Shown: positions 23,117 through 30,359 of the stretch, piece after piece
Layout: the number at the start of each line of letters is the position of its first letter
Position numbering within the stretch: the stretch's first letter is position 1
Virus record (IMG/VR): IMGVR_UViG_3300044591_000458
Coordinates: 1-32,105 of that record
Reading direction: 5' to 3' (one strand)
DNA from: a virus
DNA length: 32,105 nucleotides
Made by a program: the position numbers and the translations under genes
The notes under the pieces: model-generated
What the model was told of the DNA's origin: nothing
What the model saw: the letters and a program-made list of their open reading frames with translations, nothing else
Database searches by the model: none

Positions 23117-25146
23117 TGGAATCAAAAAAAATTAACCAATTAGCGACAGAACTTGCGCCGGTTTTATCAGACTTAACGATTATTGGCGACCCGACAACAG
23201 GTATAAGTAAAAAAATTACGCTTTCACAAATGGCGTCTTTGTTTACAGGTACGGTTGAAGAATATCCAAACCTTGCTTCGTTCCCTTTGGTTGGTACGGC
23301 TGACACAATTTATATTGCCTTAGATACAAACATTATTTACCGTTGGAATACAGGTACAAGCGCTTACGTTGAATTGTCGCCTAACGTTGTATCTTCTTTG
23401 GTGTTTAATGACGCGAACGGATTTGACGGGACGATTAGTTTGGTTGGTTCAGTTGCAACGCTTACAATTACGACTGCATTAACGCAAGGTTCAGTACCTT
23501 TTATTGGTTCTTCAGGTGCTTTAACGCAAGACAACGCAAACTTATTTTTTGACGATACTAATAACAGATTAGGAATTAATACTAATTCGCCAACAGGTGC
23601 TTTGGACGTTTTCGGTTCAGGCATTATTGGACGTTTAAACGGAACTTCAACTAATAACGCATTTTTAGGTTTTGCAAGTGCAGGTACTAACAAATGGTCA
23701 ATTGGTAACGTTCAGTCTGACCATAGATTTAGAATTTACAATGAAGCAACAACAAGTGAATTAGTTTCAGTTTTACAAACAGGCGAATTTGGTATTGGTA
23801 TTGCAAACCCAACAACAAAACTTCATATTGACGGCGGTGCAAGTGCTTTAATTGCTAACTTAGACGCAAACGTTTCTGTTGCAAAAAGTATTTCGTTTCG
23901 TTCAGATAATAGTGCAAGAATTAACTTAGAAGTTTCAGGCACAGAATCAGGTTCAAATGCAGGTGCAAATTTCTTTTTACGTGCTTATTCAGACGCAGGT
24001 GCTTTACTTTCTACACCTTTAACAATTACACGTTCAACAGGTGCAGCAACTTTTGCAAATAATATTGGATTAAGTGCTTCAACAGGTTTCCCAACTGTTG
24101 GTTTATTAAATAGAAGCACCGATAATAATTTATATATTGTTTCTGCTTCAGCCGGATTTACATTGACAGATTCTTCTTTAAATACAATGTATGCCGCTAC
24201 ACCAACAAGTCATACTTGGAATATTAGCAATAGTCAAAGAATGATTTTAAATTCTTCGGGGAATTTAGGCATTAATGCGACACCGATTTCAAGAGTACAT
24301 TTACAAGATACAGGAGGCCCAAGTGTTGTACCAACTTTAACAATTTCACAGGACGGGGATTTAGGATTAGATTGGGTTGCAGGTGCTTTAAACTTTTATT
24401 CGCAAGATACTTCTGCAAATTCTAAAGGGGGAATTGGACATATTAGAGTTGCCGCAGAAGCTGCATATAATACAGGTACAACGCCTTCTTATATGGCATT
24501 TTATACTCACCCAAATATTGCAAATAATAACACAAATTTAGGTGCTGCAACAGAAAAAATGCGTATTACAAGTGGAGGTGAAGTTCAAATTACAGGAACA
24601 GGTACTTTATTATTAAATGGTAGTACAAGTAATTTAATAAGAAGTAACGGAAATTCAAATTTATCTTTATATGCAGGAACAGGTACAAGTCCAACAGGAT
24701 TTATATATTTTTATGCGGGGAATGTAGAGAGAATGAATATTGCAAATGATGGTATTATTACACTTAGTAGTGTAGTATATAATAATACTACGGCAGGTGC
24801 AGCAAATATGTATATTGGTGGGACGGGTATTTTATATCGTTCAACTGCTTCTTCTTTAAGATTTAAAGAAAATATAAATGATTGGAATGAAAATGGTTTA
24901 GATACAATTTTAGCATTAAAGCCTAAAACATTCACATATAAAGAAGATTATTATTCTTGCCCAAATAGACAATTCTTAGGATTAATAGCAGAGGAAGTTG
25001 CAGAAGTATCATCTTTCTTAGCAGACTTTGAAAATGAAGACGGAAGTGGTCAAGTGGAGAATGTAAGATATGCAAACATAGTAGTACCATTAATTAAAGC
25101 AATACAAGAATTAAAAGCAGAAGTTGACATTTTAAAAGCTAAATAA
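23116..25146 (+). CDS. Tail fibre with C-terminal S74-type chaperone domain
   Basis: 676 residues. The N-terminus (INQLATELAPVLSDLTIIGD, KKITLSQMASLFTG) is a virion-attachment domain. The middle is a repetitive beta region typical of fibres (SGEVQITGTG, GNLGINATPISRVHLQD). Residues about 576-676 (SSLRFKENINDW, ALKPKTFTYKED, FLGLIAEEVAEV, VVPLIKAIQELKAEV) form a peptidase S74 domain, an intramolecular chaperone that trims itself off after trimer folding; cleavage usually precedes a Ser near SSLRFK. The 3' third is richer in AT and in ATA/AGA codons. It likely sets host range. Confidence 0.85.
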   Translation: MESKKINQLATELAPVLSDLTIIGDPTTGISKKITLSQMASLFTGTVEEYPNLASFPLVGTADTIYIALDTNIIYRWNTGTSAYVELSPNVVSSLVFNDANGFDGTISLVGSVATLTITTALTQGSVPFIGSSGALTQDNANLFFDDTNNRLGINTNSPTGALDVFGSGIIGRLNGTSTNNAFLGFASAGTNKWSIGNVQSDHRFRIYNEATTSELVSVLQTGEFGIGIANPTTKLHIDGGASALIANLDANVSVAKSISFRSDNSARINLEVSGTESGSNAGANFFLRAYSDAGALLSTPLTITRSTGAATFANNIGLSASTGFPTVGLLNRSTDNNLYIVSASAGFTLTDSSLNTMYAATPTSHTWNISNSQRMILNSSGNLGINATPISRVHLQDTGGPSVVPTLTISQDGDLGLDWVAGALNFYSQDTSANSKGGIGHIRVAAEAAYNTGTTPSYMAFYTHPNIANNNTNLGAATEKMRITSGGEVQITGTGTLLLNGSTSNLIRSNGNSNLSLYAGTGTSPTGFIYFYAGNVERMNIANDGIITLSSVVYNNTTAGAANMYIGGTGILYRSTASSLRFKENINDWNENGLDTILALKPKTFTYKEDYYSCPNRQFLGLIAEEVAEVSSFLADFENEDGSGQVENVRYANIVVPLIKAIQELKAEVDILKAK

Positions 25147-25553
25147 TGACAATATTTTTAACCATAGTATTTTTAATTCATTTAATTAGTTGGGTTTTAT
25201 ATCAAAAGTACCAATTTAATGAACGCGACCTTTATGCAACACAACCGCAGGAAGCATACGAACAAAACAAAAAGTGGCATTTTTGGAAGGGTATAAACCA
25301 TTTATCAGTTTATGCCGTTTTATGGGGAACTTTTGGTTTTTATGCAATGTTTGTTTTTGCGACTTGCTTTTGGCTGGGATTTGATATTTTGATAAATGTT
25401 ATTGTTTTAAAAAGACCTGCGTTTTATGTAGGCAAAACGGCTGACACGGATAAATTTTTACGCAAGGTTGCAGAACTTATAAAAATTAAACCTGAATATG
25501 TTTCGGCATTGATAAAAGTATTAATTTTACTAATATTATTCATTCTAAAATAA
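25146..25553 (+). CDS. Integral membrane protein of unknown role
   Basis: 135 residues with hydrophobic segments at about 1-18, 54-85 and 118-135, and a soluble loop (FNERDLYATQPQEAYEQNKKWH). It starts with a one-base overlap after the tail fibre. The placement at the head of the lysis block suggests a lysis or exclusion function, but nothing is proven. Confidence 0.6.
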   Translation: MTIFLTIVFLIHLISWVLYQKYQFNERDLYATQPQEAYEQNKKWHFWKGINHLSVYAVLWGTFGFYAMFVFATCFWLGFDILINVIVLKRPAFYVGKTADTDKFLRKVAELIKIKPEYVSALIKVLILLILFILK

Positions 25554-25557
25554 AACT

Positions 25558-25701
25558 ATGATTACTTTAAACGAACAACAAGTTGCAGAATTAAACAATT
25601 TCATTCAAGACCAATTGCCAACAAAATACGGCATTGTGTTATTACAATGGTTTAAGCAAATTCAAGACGAACAGAATAAAAAAGAAGAAAAAGAAGATTA
25701 A
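25558..25701 (+). CDS. Small hypothetical protein
   Basis: 47 residues, ending in an acidic-basic tail (QDEQNKKEEKED). Residues 1-37 form one or two helices (LNEQQVAELNNFIQDQLPTK). It is soluble and the start follows the membrane protein stop by four bases. The function is unknown. Confidence 0.6.
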   Translation: MITLNEQQVAELNNFIQDQLPTKYGIVLLQWFKQIQDEQNKKEEKED

Positions 25702-25880
25702 TGACACCGCATAGCAGTCAGGCCGACATTGGCACAGGAATAAGCGTTTTAAGCGCTATTGTTAGTATTTCAACAATACAACCGATTGTCACATTGATTG
25801 CCGGTTTGATTGCTATTGTTTCAGGTATAATGGCAATTCGCTATTATTACAACGCAACCAAAAAAGTAAAAAATGATTAA
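25701..25880 (+). CDS. Small two-pass membrane protein, holin candidate
   Basis: 59 residues with two hydrophobic stretches (about 11-27 and 28-46; VLSAIVSISTIQPIVTLIAG then LIAIVSGIMAI) and a basic end RYYYNATKKVKND. The size and charge pattern suit a small holin. ATG 25701 overlaps the previous stop, and its end overlaps the next gene by 8 nt. Confidence 0.55.
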   Translation: MTPHSSQADIGTGISVLSAIVSISTIQPIVTLIAGLIAIVSGIMAIRYYYNATKKVKND

Positions 25881-26424
25881 GAATTTAGTAATTGCAGTCT
25901 TATTGGTTGTTGTTGCTTTATTCTTATTTTCAGACCCTTCATACAATGGCGGTTCTGTGACCATTGTGCGTGACACAGTTTACCAACAGAAAACTTTTAC
26001 TAAGTATAAAAAAGGAAATGATATACAATCATATATCATTATGACCGATTCTGTACAGATTCCAATTCACGATACGGTTGAAGTATTAACCGATTATATG
26101 CGCAAATATGCGTATTCAGATACGATTCAAATTGATACGAATAATGTCGTATTCATACAGGACACAATAAGCCAAAACCGCATTTTAGGACGTGGATTCA
26201 GCGCCAAATTAAGCGAAAAAACTATAATTGAAACGCGCACTATTACGCCAAAGGTTAAGAATGCGCTTTATTTAGGCATAACAACCGATTTCAGACAGGA
26301 TAAAACAATTGACAACTTAGGTATTGGCGCAATTTATAAAGTCAAAAACAAAGCTTTAATTAGCCTAAATTTAAAAACAGGTCAAACTGTGAAATATGGC
26401 GTTGGATTCTATTTAAAATTATAA
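25873..26424 (+). CDS. Membrane-anchored periplasmic protein (spanin-like position)
   Basis: 183 residues with one N-terminal membrane segment (about 3-19: NLVIAVLLVVVALFLFS). The rest is beta-rich and exported, with repeated D-T-V/I-x motifs (RDTVYQQ, HDTVEV, SDTIQIDT, QDTISQ) and a C-terminal hairpin NALYLGITTDF, NLGIGAIYKV. This is a kind of protein often found in Bacteroidetes phage lysis blocks. It may bridge the periplasm; no catalytic motif is seen. Confidence 0.55.
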   Translation: MIKNLVIAVLLVVVALFLFSDPSYNGGSVTIVRDTVYQQKTFTKYKKGNDIQSYIIMTDSVQIPIHDTVEVLTDYMRKYAYSDTIQIDTNNVVFIQDTISQNRILGRGFSAKLSEKTIIETRTITPKVKNALYLGITTDFRQDKTIDNLGIGAIYKVKNKALISLNLKTGQTVKYGVGFYLKL

Positions 26425-26435
26425 TATGTAATAGA

Positions 26436-26738
26436 ATGGCAACAAGTAAAAAATTAGACGTTTCAGCGAATCCCCTTCCAATAAGCTTCAAAGATTTTAG
26501 TAAAAACCCTGTGGTTGGAACTATGTTTTTGGTAATTATTGGAATTTCTGTTTTATATATTGACATACGCGGAACGTTTAATAATCAGATTGAAGGACAG
26601 GGTCGTAAGATTGAAAAATTAGAAACCCGTGTTGACATTGTAAGTGACGCCTTGCGCCGTTGTGATTCTTCTTTGGCTTCAGCGACAACAAAACTTTCAA
26701 CCTTAGAACAATTGGGTAAGATTCAAAAAATTAAATAA
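26436..26738 (+). CDS. Inner-membrane coiled-coil protein, i-spanin candidate
   Basis: 100 residues: cytoplasmic start, membrane segment at about 28-44 (GTMFLVIIGISVLYIDI), then a periplasmic coiled coil (GQGRKIEKLETRVDIVSDAL ... ATTKLSTLEQL). This is the N-in, C-out layout of an i-spanin. It shares its stop with the start of the next exported protein (TAATGA). Confidence 0.5.
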   Translation: MATSKKLDVSANPLPISFKDFSKNPVVGTMFLVIIGISVLYIDIRGTFNNQIEGQGRKIEKLETRVDIVSDALRRCDSSLASATTKLSTLEQLGKIQKIK

Positions 26739-27055
26739 TGAAATATTTATTTATATTATTCTTATTTGGCTGCGGTGTTGCTGCACAAAAAACAAGCGAA
26801 GAAGTTGAGCAAGAACGTGAATTTCAACAACTTATGTCAAAGGTTGCAGAAACAAACAATCGTTCAGTTCAGGTTCAGGAAGCAGCAAGTAAAAAAGAAG
26901 CTGAATTAGTGACCAAAGCCGTTGAAAAAATTATAACCTTGAAAAACGACGTTAAAACATTAAAAAGCGAATTAAATGAAGTCAAAGCAAGGTTGGATTC
27001 TGTTTCTATTGATACCGGTAACAAATTTGTGCTTTTGCCAATATCCAATTACTAA
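26738..27055 (+). CDS. Exported coiled-coil protein, possible lipoprotein
   Basis: 105 residues with an N-terminal signal (KYLFILFLFGCGVAA). C12 could be a lipobox cysteine (LFGC, imperfect at -2), or cleavage could follow VAA. A long helix follows, ending DTGNKFVLLPISNY. The lipoprotein reading would make it an o-spanin partner of the previous gene. Its last 80 nt overlap the next gene in another frame. Confidence 0.5.
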   Translation: MKYLFILFLFGCGVAAQKTSEEVEQEREFQQLMSKVAETNNRSVQVQEAASKKEAELVTKAVEKIITLKNDVKTLKSELNEVKARLDSVSIDTGNKFVLLPISNY

Positions 27056-27371
27056 GAAGATAGGCGAAGATACAGTTGTAATAATGACATTGAATCAGGG
27101 CGAACAGATTAATAAAACTTTTAATAAGTACAGTCAGGATTTAGGTTTAATAAAAGATAGTTTAAAAATAAAGCGAATTCAATATGATAGTTTATTCAAT
27201 ACAATTTCTTTGGTCAAAGATTCGTTTTATAGTTGGAAATGGAAGTACACAGAAAACAAAAGAATTTATGAAGCTTATAACCTTAATCAAGGAAAAATTG
27301 AAAGGTTACACGCAGCAAGTAAATTAATATTAATCGGAATAATCATTTTACAATTTAGTCAATTACATTAA
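26976..27371 (+). CDS. Exported protein with C-terminal membrane anchor, u-spanin-like
   Basis: 131 residues. N-terminal signal (about 5-21: QGWILFLLIPVTNLCFC, with Cys at 19 and 21), a periplasmic middle with DTVVIMTLNQGEQINKTFNK and a coiled coil, then a C-terminal membrane segment at about 115-127 (KLILIGIIILQF). The two ends in different membranes are what a unimolecular spanin would need. It begins inside the previous gene, another feature of spanin loci. Confidence 0.5.
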   Translation: MKSKQGWILFLLIPVTNLCFCQYPITKKIGEDTVVIMTLNQGEQINKTFNKYSQDLGLIKDSLKIKRIQYDSLFNTISLVKDSFYSWKWKYTENKRIYEAYNLNQGKIERLHAASKLILIGIIILQFSQLH

Positions 27372-27373
27372 TT

Positions 27374-27589
27374 ATGAAACAATTTTTTCAGGAAGAAAAC
27401 GGTCAATTTAGTATGAAGCGTCTTTGCGGATTGCTTTGCACAATTGCTTTATGTGTTACAATGTACCATAATCAATTCAGCGACGAACACACCGCGCCAA
27501 GTACGATATTGGTTGAAGCGGTTGCAATGTTAGCTTTTGGAACGTTAGGTTTGACTTCAGTTGAAAAAATATTCAAGAAAAATGACTAA
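27374..27589 (+). CDS. Holin candidate, two membrane segments
   Basis: 71 residues. Segments at about 16-31 (RLCGLLCTIALCVTMY) and 45-63 (ILVEAVAMLAFGTLGLTSV) with a short loop between. It lies just upstream of the endolysin with only a micro-ORF between, the usual place for a holin, and I have seen proteins of this style next to M15 endolysins in Bacteroidetes phages. Confidence 0.65.
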   Translation: MKQFFQEENGQFSMKRLCGLLCTIALCVTMYHNQFSDEHTAPSTILVEAVAMLAFGTLGLTSVEKIFKKND

Positions 27590-27668
27590 TTACGAAAAAA
27601 GGGTGCTAACTTCAGTTTGCATTTTATATATAATATTCTTAATTTATTTATTTAAACATCTTTTATGA
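27582..27668 (+). CDS. Micro membrane peptide between holin and endolysin
   Basis: 28 residues: MTNYEKRVLTS then a membrane segment (about 11-24: SVCILYIIFLIYLF) and KHLL. It overlaps the holin stop by 8 nt and the endolysin start by 4 nt (ATGA type coupling). It could be an antiholin, a pinholin-like peptide, or merely a coupling leader. Confidence 0.45.
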   Translation: MTNYEKRVLTSVCILYIIFLIYLFKHLL

Positions 27669-28129
27669 AATTAAGTGAACACTTAGATTTGTCCGAAGTT
27701 ATAAGAAGTGAAAGCGCAAAACGCAACGGTATTTCAAATATGCCGACCGAAGCACATATTGCAAATTTTAAACTATTGGCTGAAAAAGTATTTGAACCAA
27801 TTCGCAACCATTTTCGTTGTCCAATTCATATTTCAAGTGGGTACAGAAGCGCAGAATTAAACAAATGCATTGGTGGGTCAGCGACAAGTCAGCATTGTCA
27901 GGGCGAAGCCATTGATATTGATATGGACGGAACGCCAAATGGTGTAACAAATAAAATGATATTTAATTATATTAAAGACAATTTGGAATTTGACCAATTG
28001 ATTTACGAATTTGGGAATGATACAAACCCCGATTGGGTTCACGTCAGTTATGAAAGCACGGGCAAACAAAGAAAACAAGTATTAAAAGCATATAAAGAAA
28101 ACGGGAAAACAAAATACAAACCTTATTAA
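27665..28129 (+). CDS. Endolysin, peptidase M15 family
   Basis: 154 residues. Zinc ligands H77 (SQHCQG), D84 (EAIDID) and H126 (DWVHVS) and the substrate motif SSGYRSAELNKCIGG (58-71) identify an M15 peptidase (D-Ala-D-Ala or L-Ala-D-Glu type) that cuts peptidoglycan peptides. There is no signal peptide, so release depends on the holin. C-terminal 20 residues are basic and may bind the wall. Confidence 0.85.
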   Translation: MKLSEHLDLSEVIRSESAKRNGISNMPTEAHIANFKLLAEKVFEPIRNHFRCPIHISSGYRSAELNKCIGGSATSQHCQGEAIDIDMDGTPNGVTNKMIFNYIKDNLEFDQLIYEFGNDTNPDWVHVSYESTGKQRKQVLKAYKENGKTKYKPY

Positions 28130-28870
28130 ATGACCAACCTAAAAACAAAACGCCGAAGACTATTTTTTGATATTGAAACTTCGCCTAACATTGGTTTATT
28201 TTGGGAAGCCGGATATAAAAAGAATATTGATTATTCAAACATAATTCAAGAACGTGCAATTATTTGTATCTGTTATAAGTGGGAAGACGAAAAAGAAGTT
28301 TATGCTTTACATTGGGACGCAAAGCAAAATGACAAGAAAATGCTTCAACAATTTATTGAAGTTGCAAATGTTGCTAACGAATTGGTCGGTCACAATGGCG
28401 ACAAATTTGACTTGGCTTGGATTCGAACAAGGTGTTTGTTTCACGGTATTGAAATGTTCCCAAAATATACAACTATTGACACTTTAAAGGTTGCCCGTCA
28501 AAAGTTTAGATTTAATTCTAACAGGTTGAATTACATTGCGGATTATTTGGGATTGGGTCAAAAGATTAAGACCGAATTCAATCTTTGGAAGGACATTCTT
28601 TTGCATAAGGATAAGGACGCAATGGAAGCTATGCTTAAATATTGTAAAAAGGACGTTGTATTACTTGAAAAAGTTTTTAAACATTTAAACACACATATTG
28701 AACCAAAGACGCATTATGGCGTTATATTTGGCGAAGACAGGGGTTCGTGTCCTGAATGTGGGTCGGACGATTTAATTAAAAATAATAAAGTCGTGACGGC
28801 AACAGGATTGACGCGCATTCAATATAAGTGCAAAACTTGTAATAAATATCATTCAAAAACGGACAAATAA
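28130..28870 (+). CDS. DnaQ-like 3'-5' exonuclease with C-terminal zinc ribbon
   Basis: 246 residues. RNase H-like exonuclease motifs are LFFDIETSP (D14, E16), GHNGDKFDLAWI (D94) and YCKKDVVLLEKVF (Y171, D175), so the DEDDy type. A zinc ribbon with C207/C210 and C234/C237 closes the protein. It could degrade or edit single-stranded DNA or RNA in replication or host takeover. It starts one base after the endolysin stop. Confidence 0.8.
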   Translation: MTNLKTKRRRLFFDIETSPNIGLFWEAGYKKNIDYSNIIQERAIICICYKWEDEKEVYALHWDAKQNDKKMLQQFIEVANVANELVGHNGDKFDLAWIRTRCLFHGIEMFPKYTTIDTLKVARQKFRFNSNRLNYIADYLGLGQKIKTEFNLWKDILLHKDKDAMEAMLKYCKKDVVLLEKVFKHLNTHIEPKTHYGVIFGEDRGSCPECGSDDLIKNNKVVTATGLTRIQYKCKTCNKYHSKTDK

Positions 28871-28871
28871 A

Positions 28872-29075
28872 ATGAGCAAAATACTATATAATATCATAGA
28901 CGATTTGTTGGCGCGTGAAGACAAAGGATTAAAGGAATACGGTACGACAATGGACAGAACCGATTTGACTGAAATTGATTGGTTGCAACACGCTTACGAA
29001 GAAGCTTTGGATTTAAGCATATACTTGAAAAAACTTATAAATATTAAAAAAAATGAAAATGCCAAAAGGTTTTAA
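28872..29075 (+). CDS. MazG-like small protein
   Basis: 67 residues. The part GLKEYGTTMDRTDLTEIDWLQHAYEEALDLSIYLKKLI resembles the single helical repeat of MazG-like or dNTP pyrophosphohydrolases (W-LxHAxEExLDxxxYL). It might clean nucleotide pools or tune (p)ppGpp signals, but is shorter than active MazG, so a regulatory or dimeric form is likely. It overlaps the next gene by 23 nt. Confidence 0.6.
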   Translation: MSKILYNIIDDLLAREDKGLKEYGTTMDRTDLTEIDWLQHAYEEALDLSIYLKKLINIKKNENAKRF

Positions 29076-29241
29076 TAAATGGACGCTTCAGCAACAGGAA
29101 GACTTTTTTTCTAAAAAGCTTCAGGAATTATATGCTATTGAACAGGACATAAGAAGAACGTTGGCAAAGATTCGCGGCGGCAACAGAATGGAGTTTAAAG
29201 AAGTTGAACGTCCTGACGAAGCCGAACTAAAAGGTTTATAA
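29053..29241 (+). CDS. Hypothetical small helical protein
   Basis: 62 residues (or 60 from ATG 29059). A helix with basic face (QEDFFSKKLQELYAIEQDIR) and an acidic tail. The start lies within the MazG-like gene. It ends with the one-base overlap of the next ATG. The function is unknown. Confidence 0.55.
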   Translation: MKMPKGFNKWTLQQQEDFFSKKLQELYAIEQDIRRTLAKIRGGNRMEFKEVERPDEAELKGL

Positions 29242-29501
29242 TGGAAGAACAGAAACCACATACAGAACCGGAAATTACCGAAGAAGGTATTGAGTGGGAA
29301 GAAGCCGAAACCACAACGCGCAGCGACTTAATTTCCTGCGCGTATTATGCTTATAGTGCAGTTGAAGATATTGATTTGACTTTGGTTTCAAAGATTGAAG
29401 CCAATAAAATACGTCGTATTAAAAGACAATCCATTGACATTATTGCCGAAGTTATTGGCGAAATGCACGCCGAAATATTTGATTTAGGCGAAGAAGACTA
29501 A
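29241..29501 (+). CDS. Hypothetical acidic protein
   Basis: 86 residues, very acidic N-terminus (EPEITEEGIEWEEAETTT), then a helical domain (SDLISCAYYAYSAVEDIDLTL, RIKRQSIDIIAEVIGEM). It is the last gene of its unit before control region B. The function is unknown. Confidence 0.6.
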   Translation: MEEQKPHTEPEITEEGIEWEEAETTTRSDLISCAYYAYSAVEDIDLTLVSKIEANKIRRIKRQSIDIIAEVIGEMHAEIFDLGEED

Positions 29502-29531
29502 AATTTTTAGTAACTAATTTATTTAGCAATT

Positions 29532-29601
29532 ACCGTTCATCATTTTATTTGACCGTTCGTCACTTTTTATTTGGTGGTTATGTGTATAACCTGTATATTT
29601 G
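29532..29601 (+). promoter_or_regulatory. Control region B: tandem ACCGTTCRTCA sites and TATATTTG promoter
   Basis: ACCGTTCATCAT (29532-29543) and ACCGTTCGTCAC (29552-29563) start 20 bp apart. The promoter has TTTG at 29570-29573, a 20-nt spacer and TATATTTG at 29594-29601. The spacer holds TGTGTATAA (29581-29589), the reverse complement of a perfect DnaA box TTATACACA. It precedes the gene at 29644 and the recombination block. The 142 bp from 29502 to 29643 hold no gene. Confidence 0.8.
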
Positions 29602-29643
29602 TTGTATAATAGTTCTTTATTTATTCATTCAAAACCAACACAA

Positions 29644-29832
29644 ATGAAAAAAACAACTACAAGCTTTGAAGAAATTGCAAAAATTTGGAAGCAACAACCA
29701 TTTCTTGAAAAACTTTTGTTCTTGATGAACAAATTAAAAATTTCAGAAGATGAAGCTAATAAATTAGCAAAATTAGAGTTTGAAAAATTGGCAATTGGAT
29801 ACAGATACCAAATTTATTTATTTTTAAACTAA
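29644..29832 (+). CDS. Hypothetical small protein, first gene after promoter B
   Basis: 62 residues from ATG 29644; a TTG at 29599 is in frame but lies on the promoter. Helical (SFEEIAKIWKQQPFLEKLLF, SEDEANKLAKLEFEKLAIGY). It has the same place in its unit as the gene at 8247 but is not similar in sequence. It may be an early host-takeover protein. Confidence 0.65.
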   Translation: MKKTTTSFEEIAKIWKQQPFLEKLLFLMNKLKISEDEANKLAKLEFEKLAIGYRYQIYLFLN

Positions 29833-29839
29833 AAAAATT

Positions 29840-29864
29840 CAGGGGTGCGACTGACCAACGCACA
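29840..29864 (+). promoter_or_regulatory. Conserved hairpin element CAGGGGTGCGACTG...CGCACA, copy 2
   Basis: GTGCG (29845-29849) pairs with CGCAC (29859-29863) around a 9-nt loop, with the variable ACC in place of the CTA of copy 1. It ends 6 nt before ATG 29870 and could overlap the ribosome-binding region. Confidence 0.6.
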
Positions 29865-29869
29865 AACTT

Positions 29870-30079
29870 ATGACAATAACAAACGAAACAATTGGCGAAT
29901 TGTATTTAAAAAACGCAATAAAAGCCGCAGATTATGCAGGCGCTTTGGGATTCAGTCGCGGAACTTTAAACCTTATTTTGAATTATGTAAGGGAAGGGAA
30001 TTTAAACCGCATTGAAGAACTAACGCACGAAGCATTGGAAGAAATTGAAAACGTATTTATCAAACATCAAATAAATTAA
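29870..30079 (+). CDS. Hypothetical small helical protein
   Basis: 69 residues (NETIGELYLKNAIKAADYAG, NLNRIEELTHEALEEIENVF), all-helical, with no motif I know. It starts 6 nt after the hairpin element, which may control its translation. It precedes the recombination genes. Confidence 0.6.
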   Translation: MTITNETIGELYLKNAIKAADYAGALGFSRGTLNLILNYVREGNLNRIEELTHEALEEIENVFIKHQIN

Positions 30080-30080
30080 A

Positions 30081-30335
30081 ATGAATCAGTTAGCAAAATT
30101 AGAAAACTTGCGTGACAATGTTCGTTATTGGGAATGGCTTTTTGATATTAGCGACAAGTCAAACGCACGTCAAAGATTGGAAGGTTTAAAAATTGCGCGT
30201 CAGCATTTAAAAAACCACAAAGCAAAATATTTCCCGCACCTATTGCAACAACCTAAAAACAATTTCCCAAAAGTTCCGTTTATTCCTATGTCAGATTGGA
30301 CAGAAAAATTTGAAGAATACGGCGATATGTATTAA
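30081..30335 (+). CDS. Hypothetical small protein
   Basis: 84 residues: a helical start (LAKLENLRDNVRYWEWLFDI, ARQRLEGLKIARQHLKN) and a proline-rich C-terminal half (FPKVPFIPMSDW). It starts one base after the previous stop. The function is unknown. Confidence 0.6.
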   Translation: MNQLAKLENLRDNVRYWEWLFDISDKSNARQRLEGLKIARQHLKNHKAKYFPHLLQQPKNNFPKVPFIPMSDWTEKFEEYGDMY

Positions 30336-30359
30336 ATTTATAAACCTAAAAAAACCTAT

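Noticed and set aside
23364-23693. 109-residue frame on the - strand of the tail fibre
   Set aside because: Shadow of the repetitive + strand fibre; no promoter or start context.
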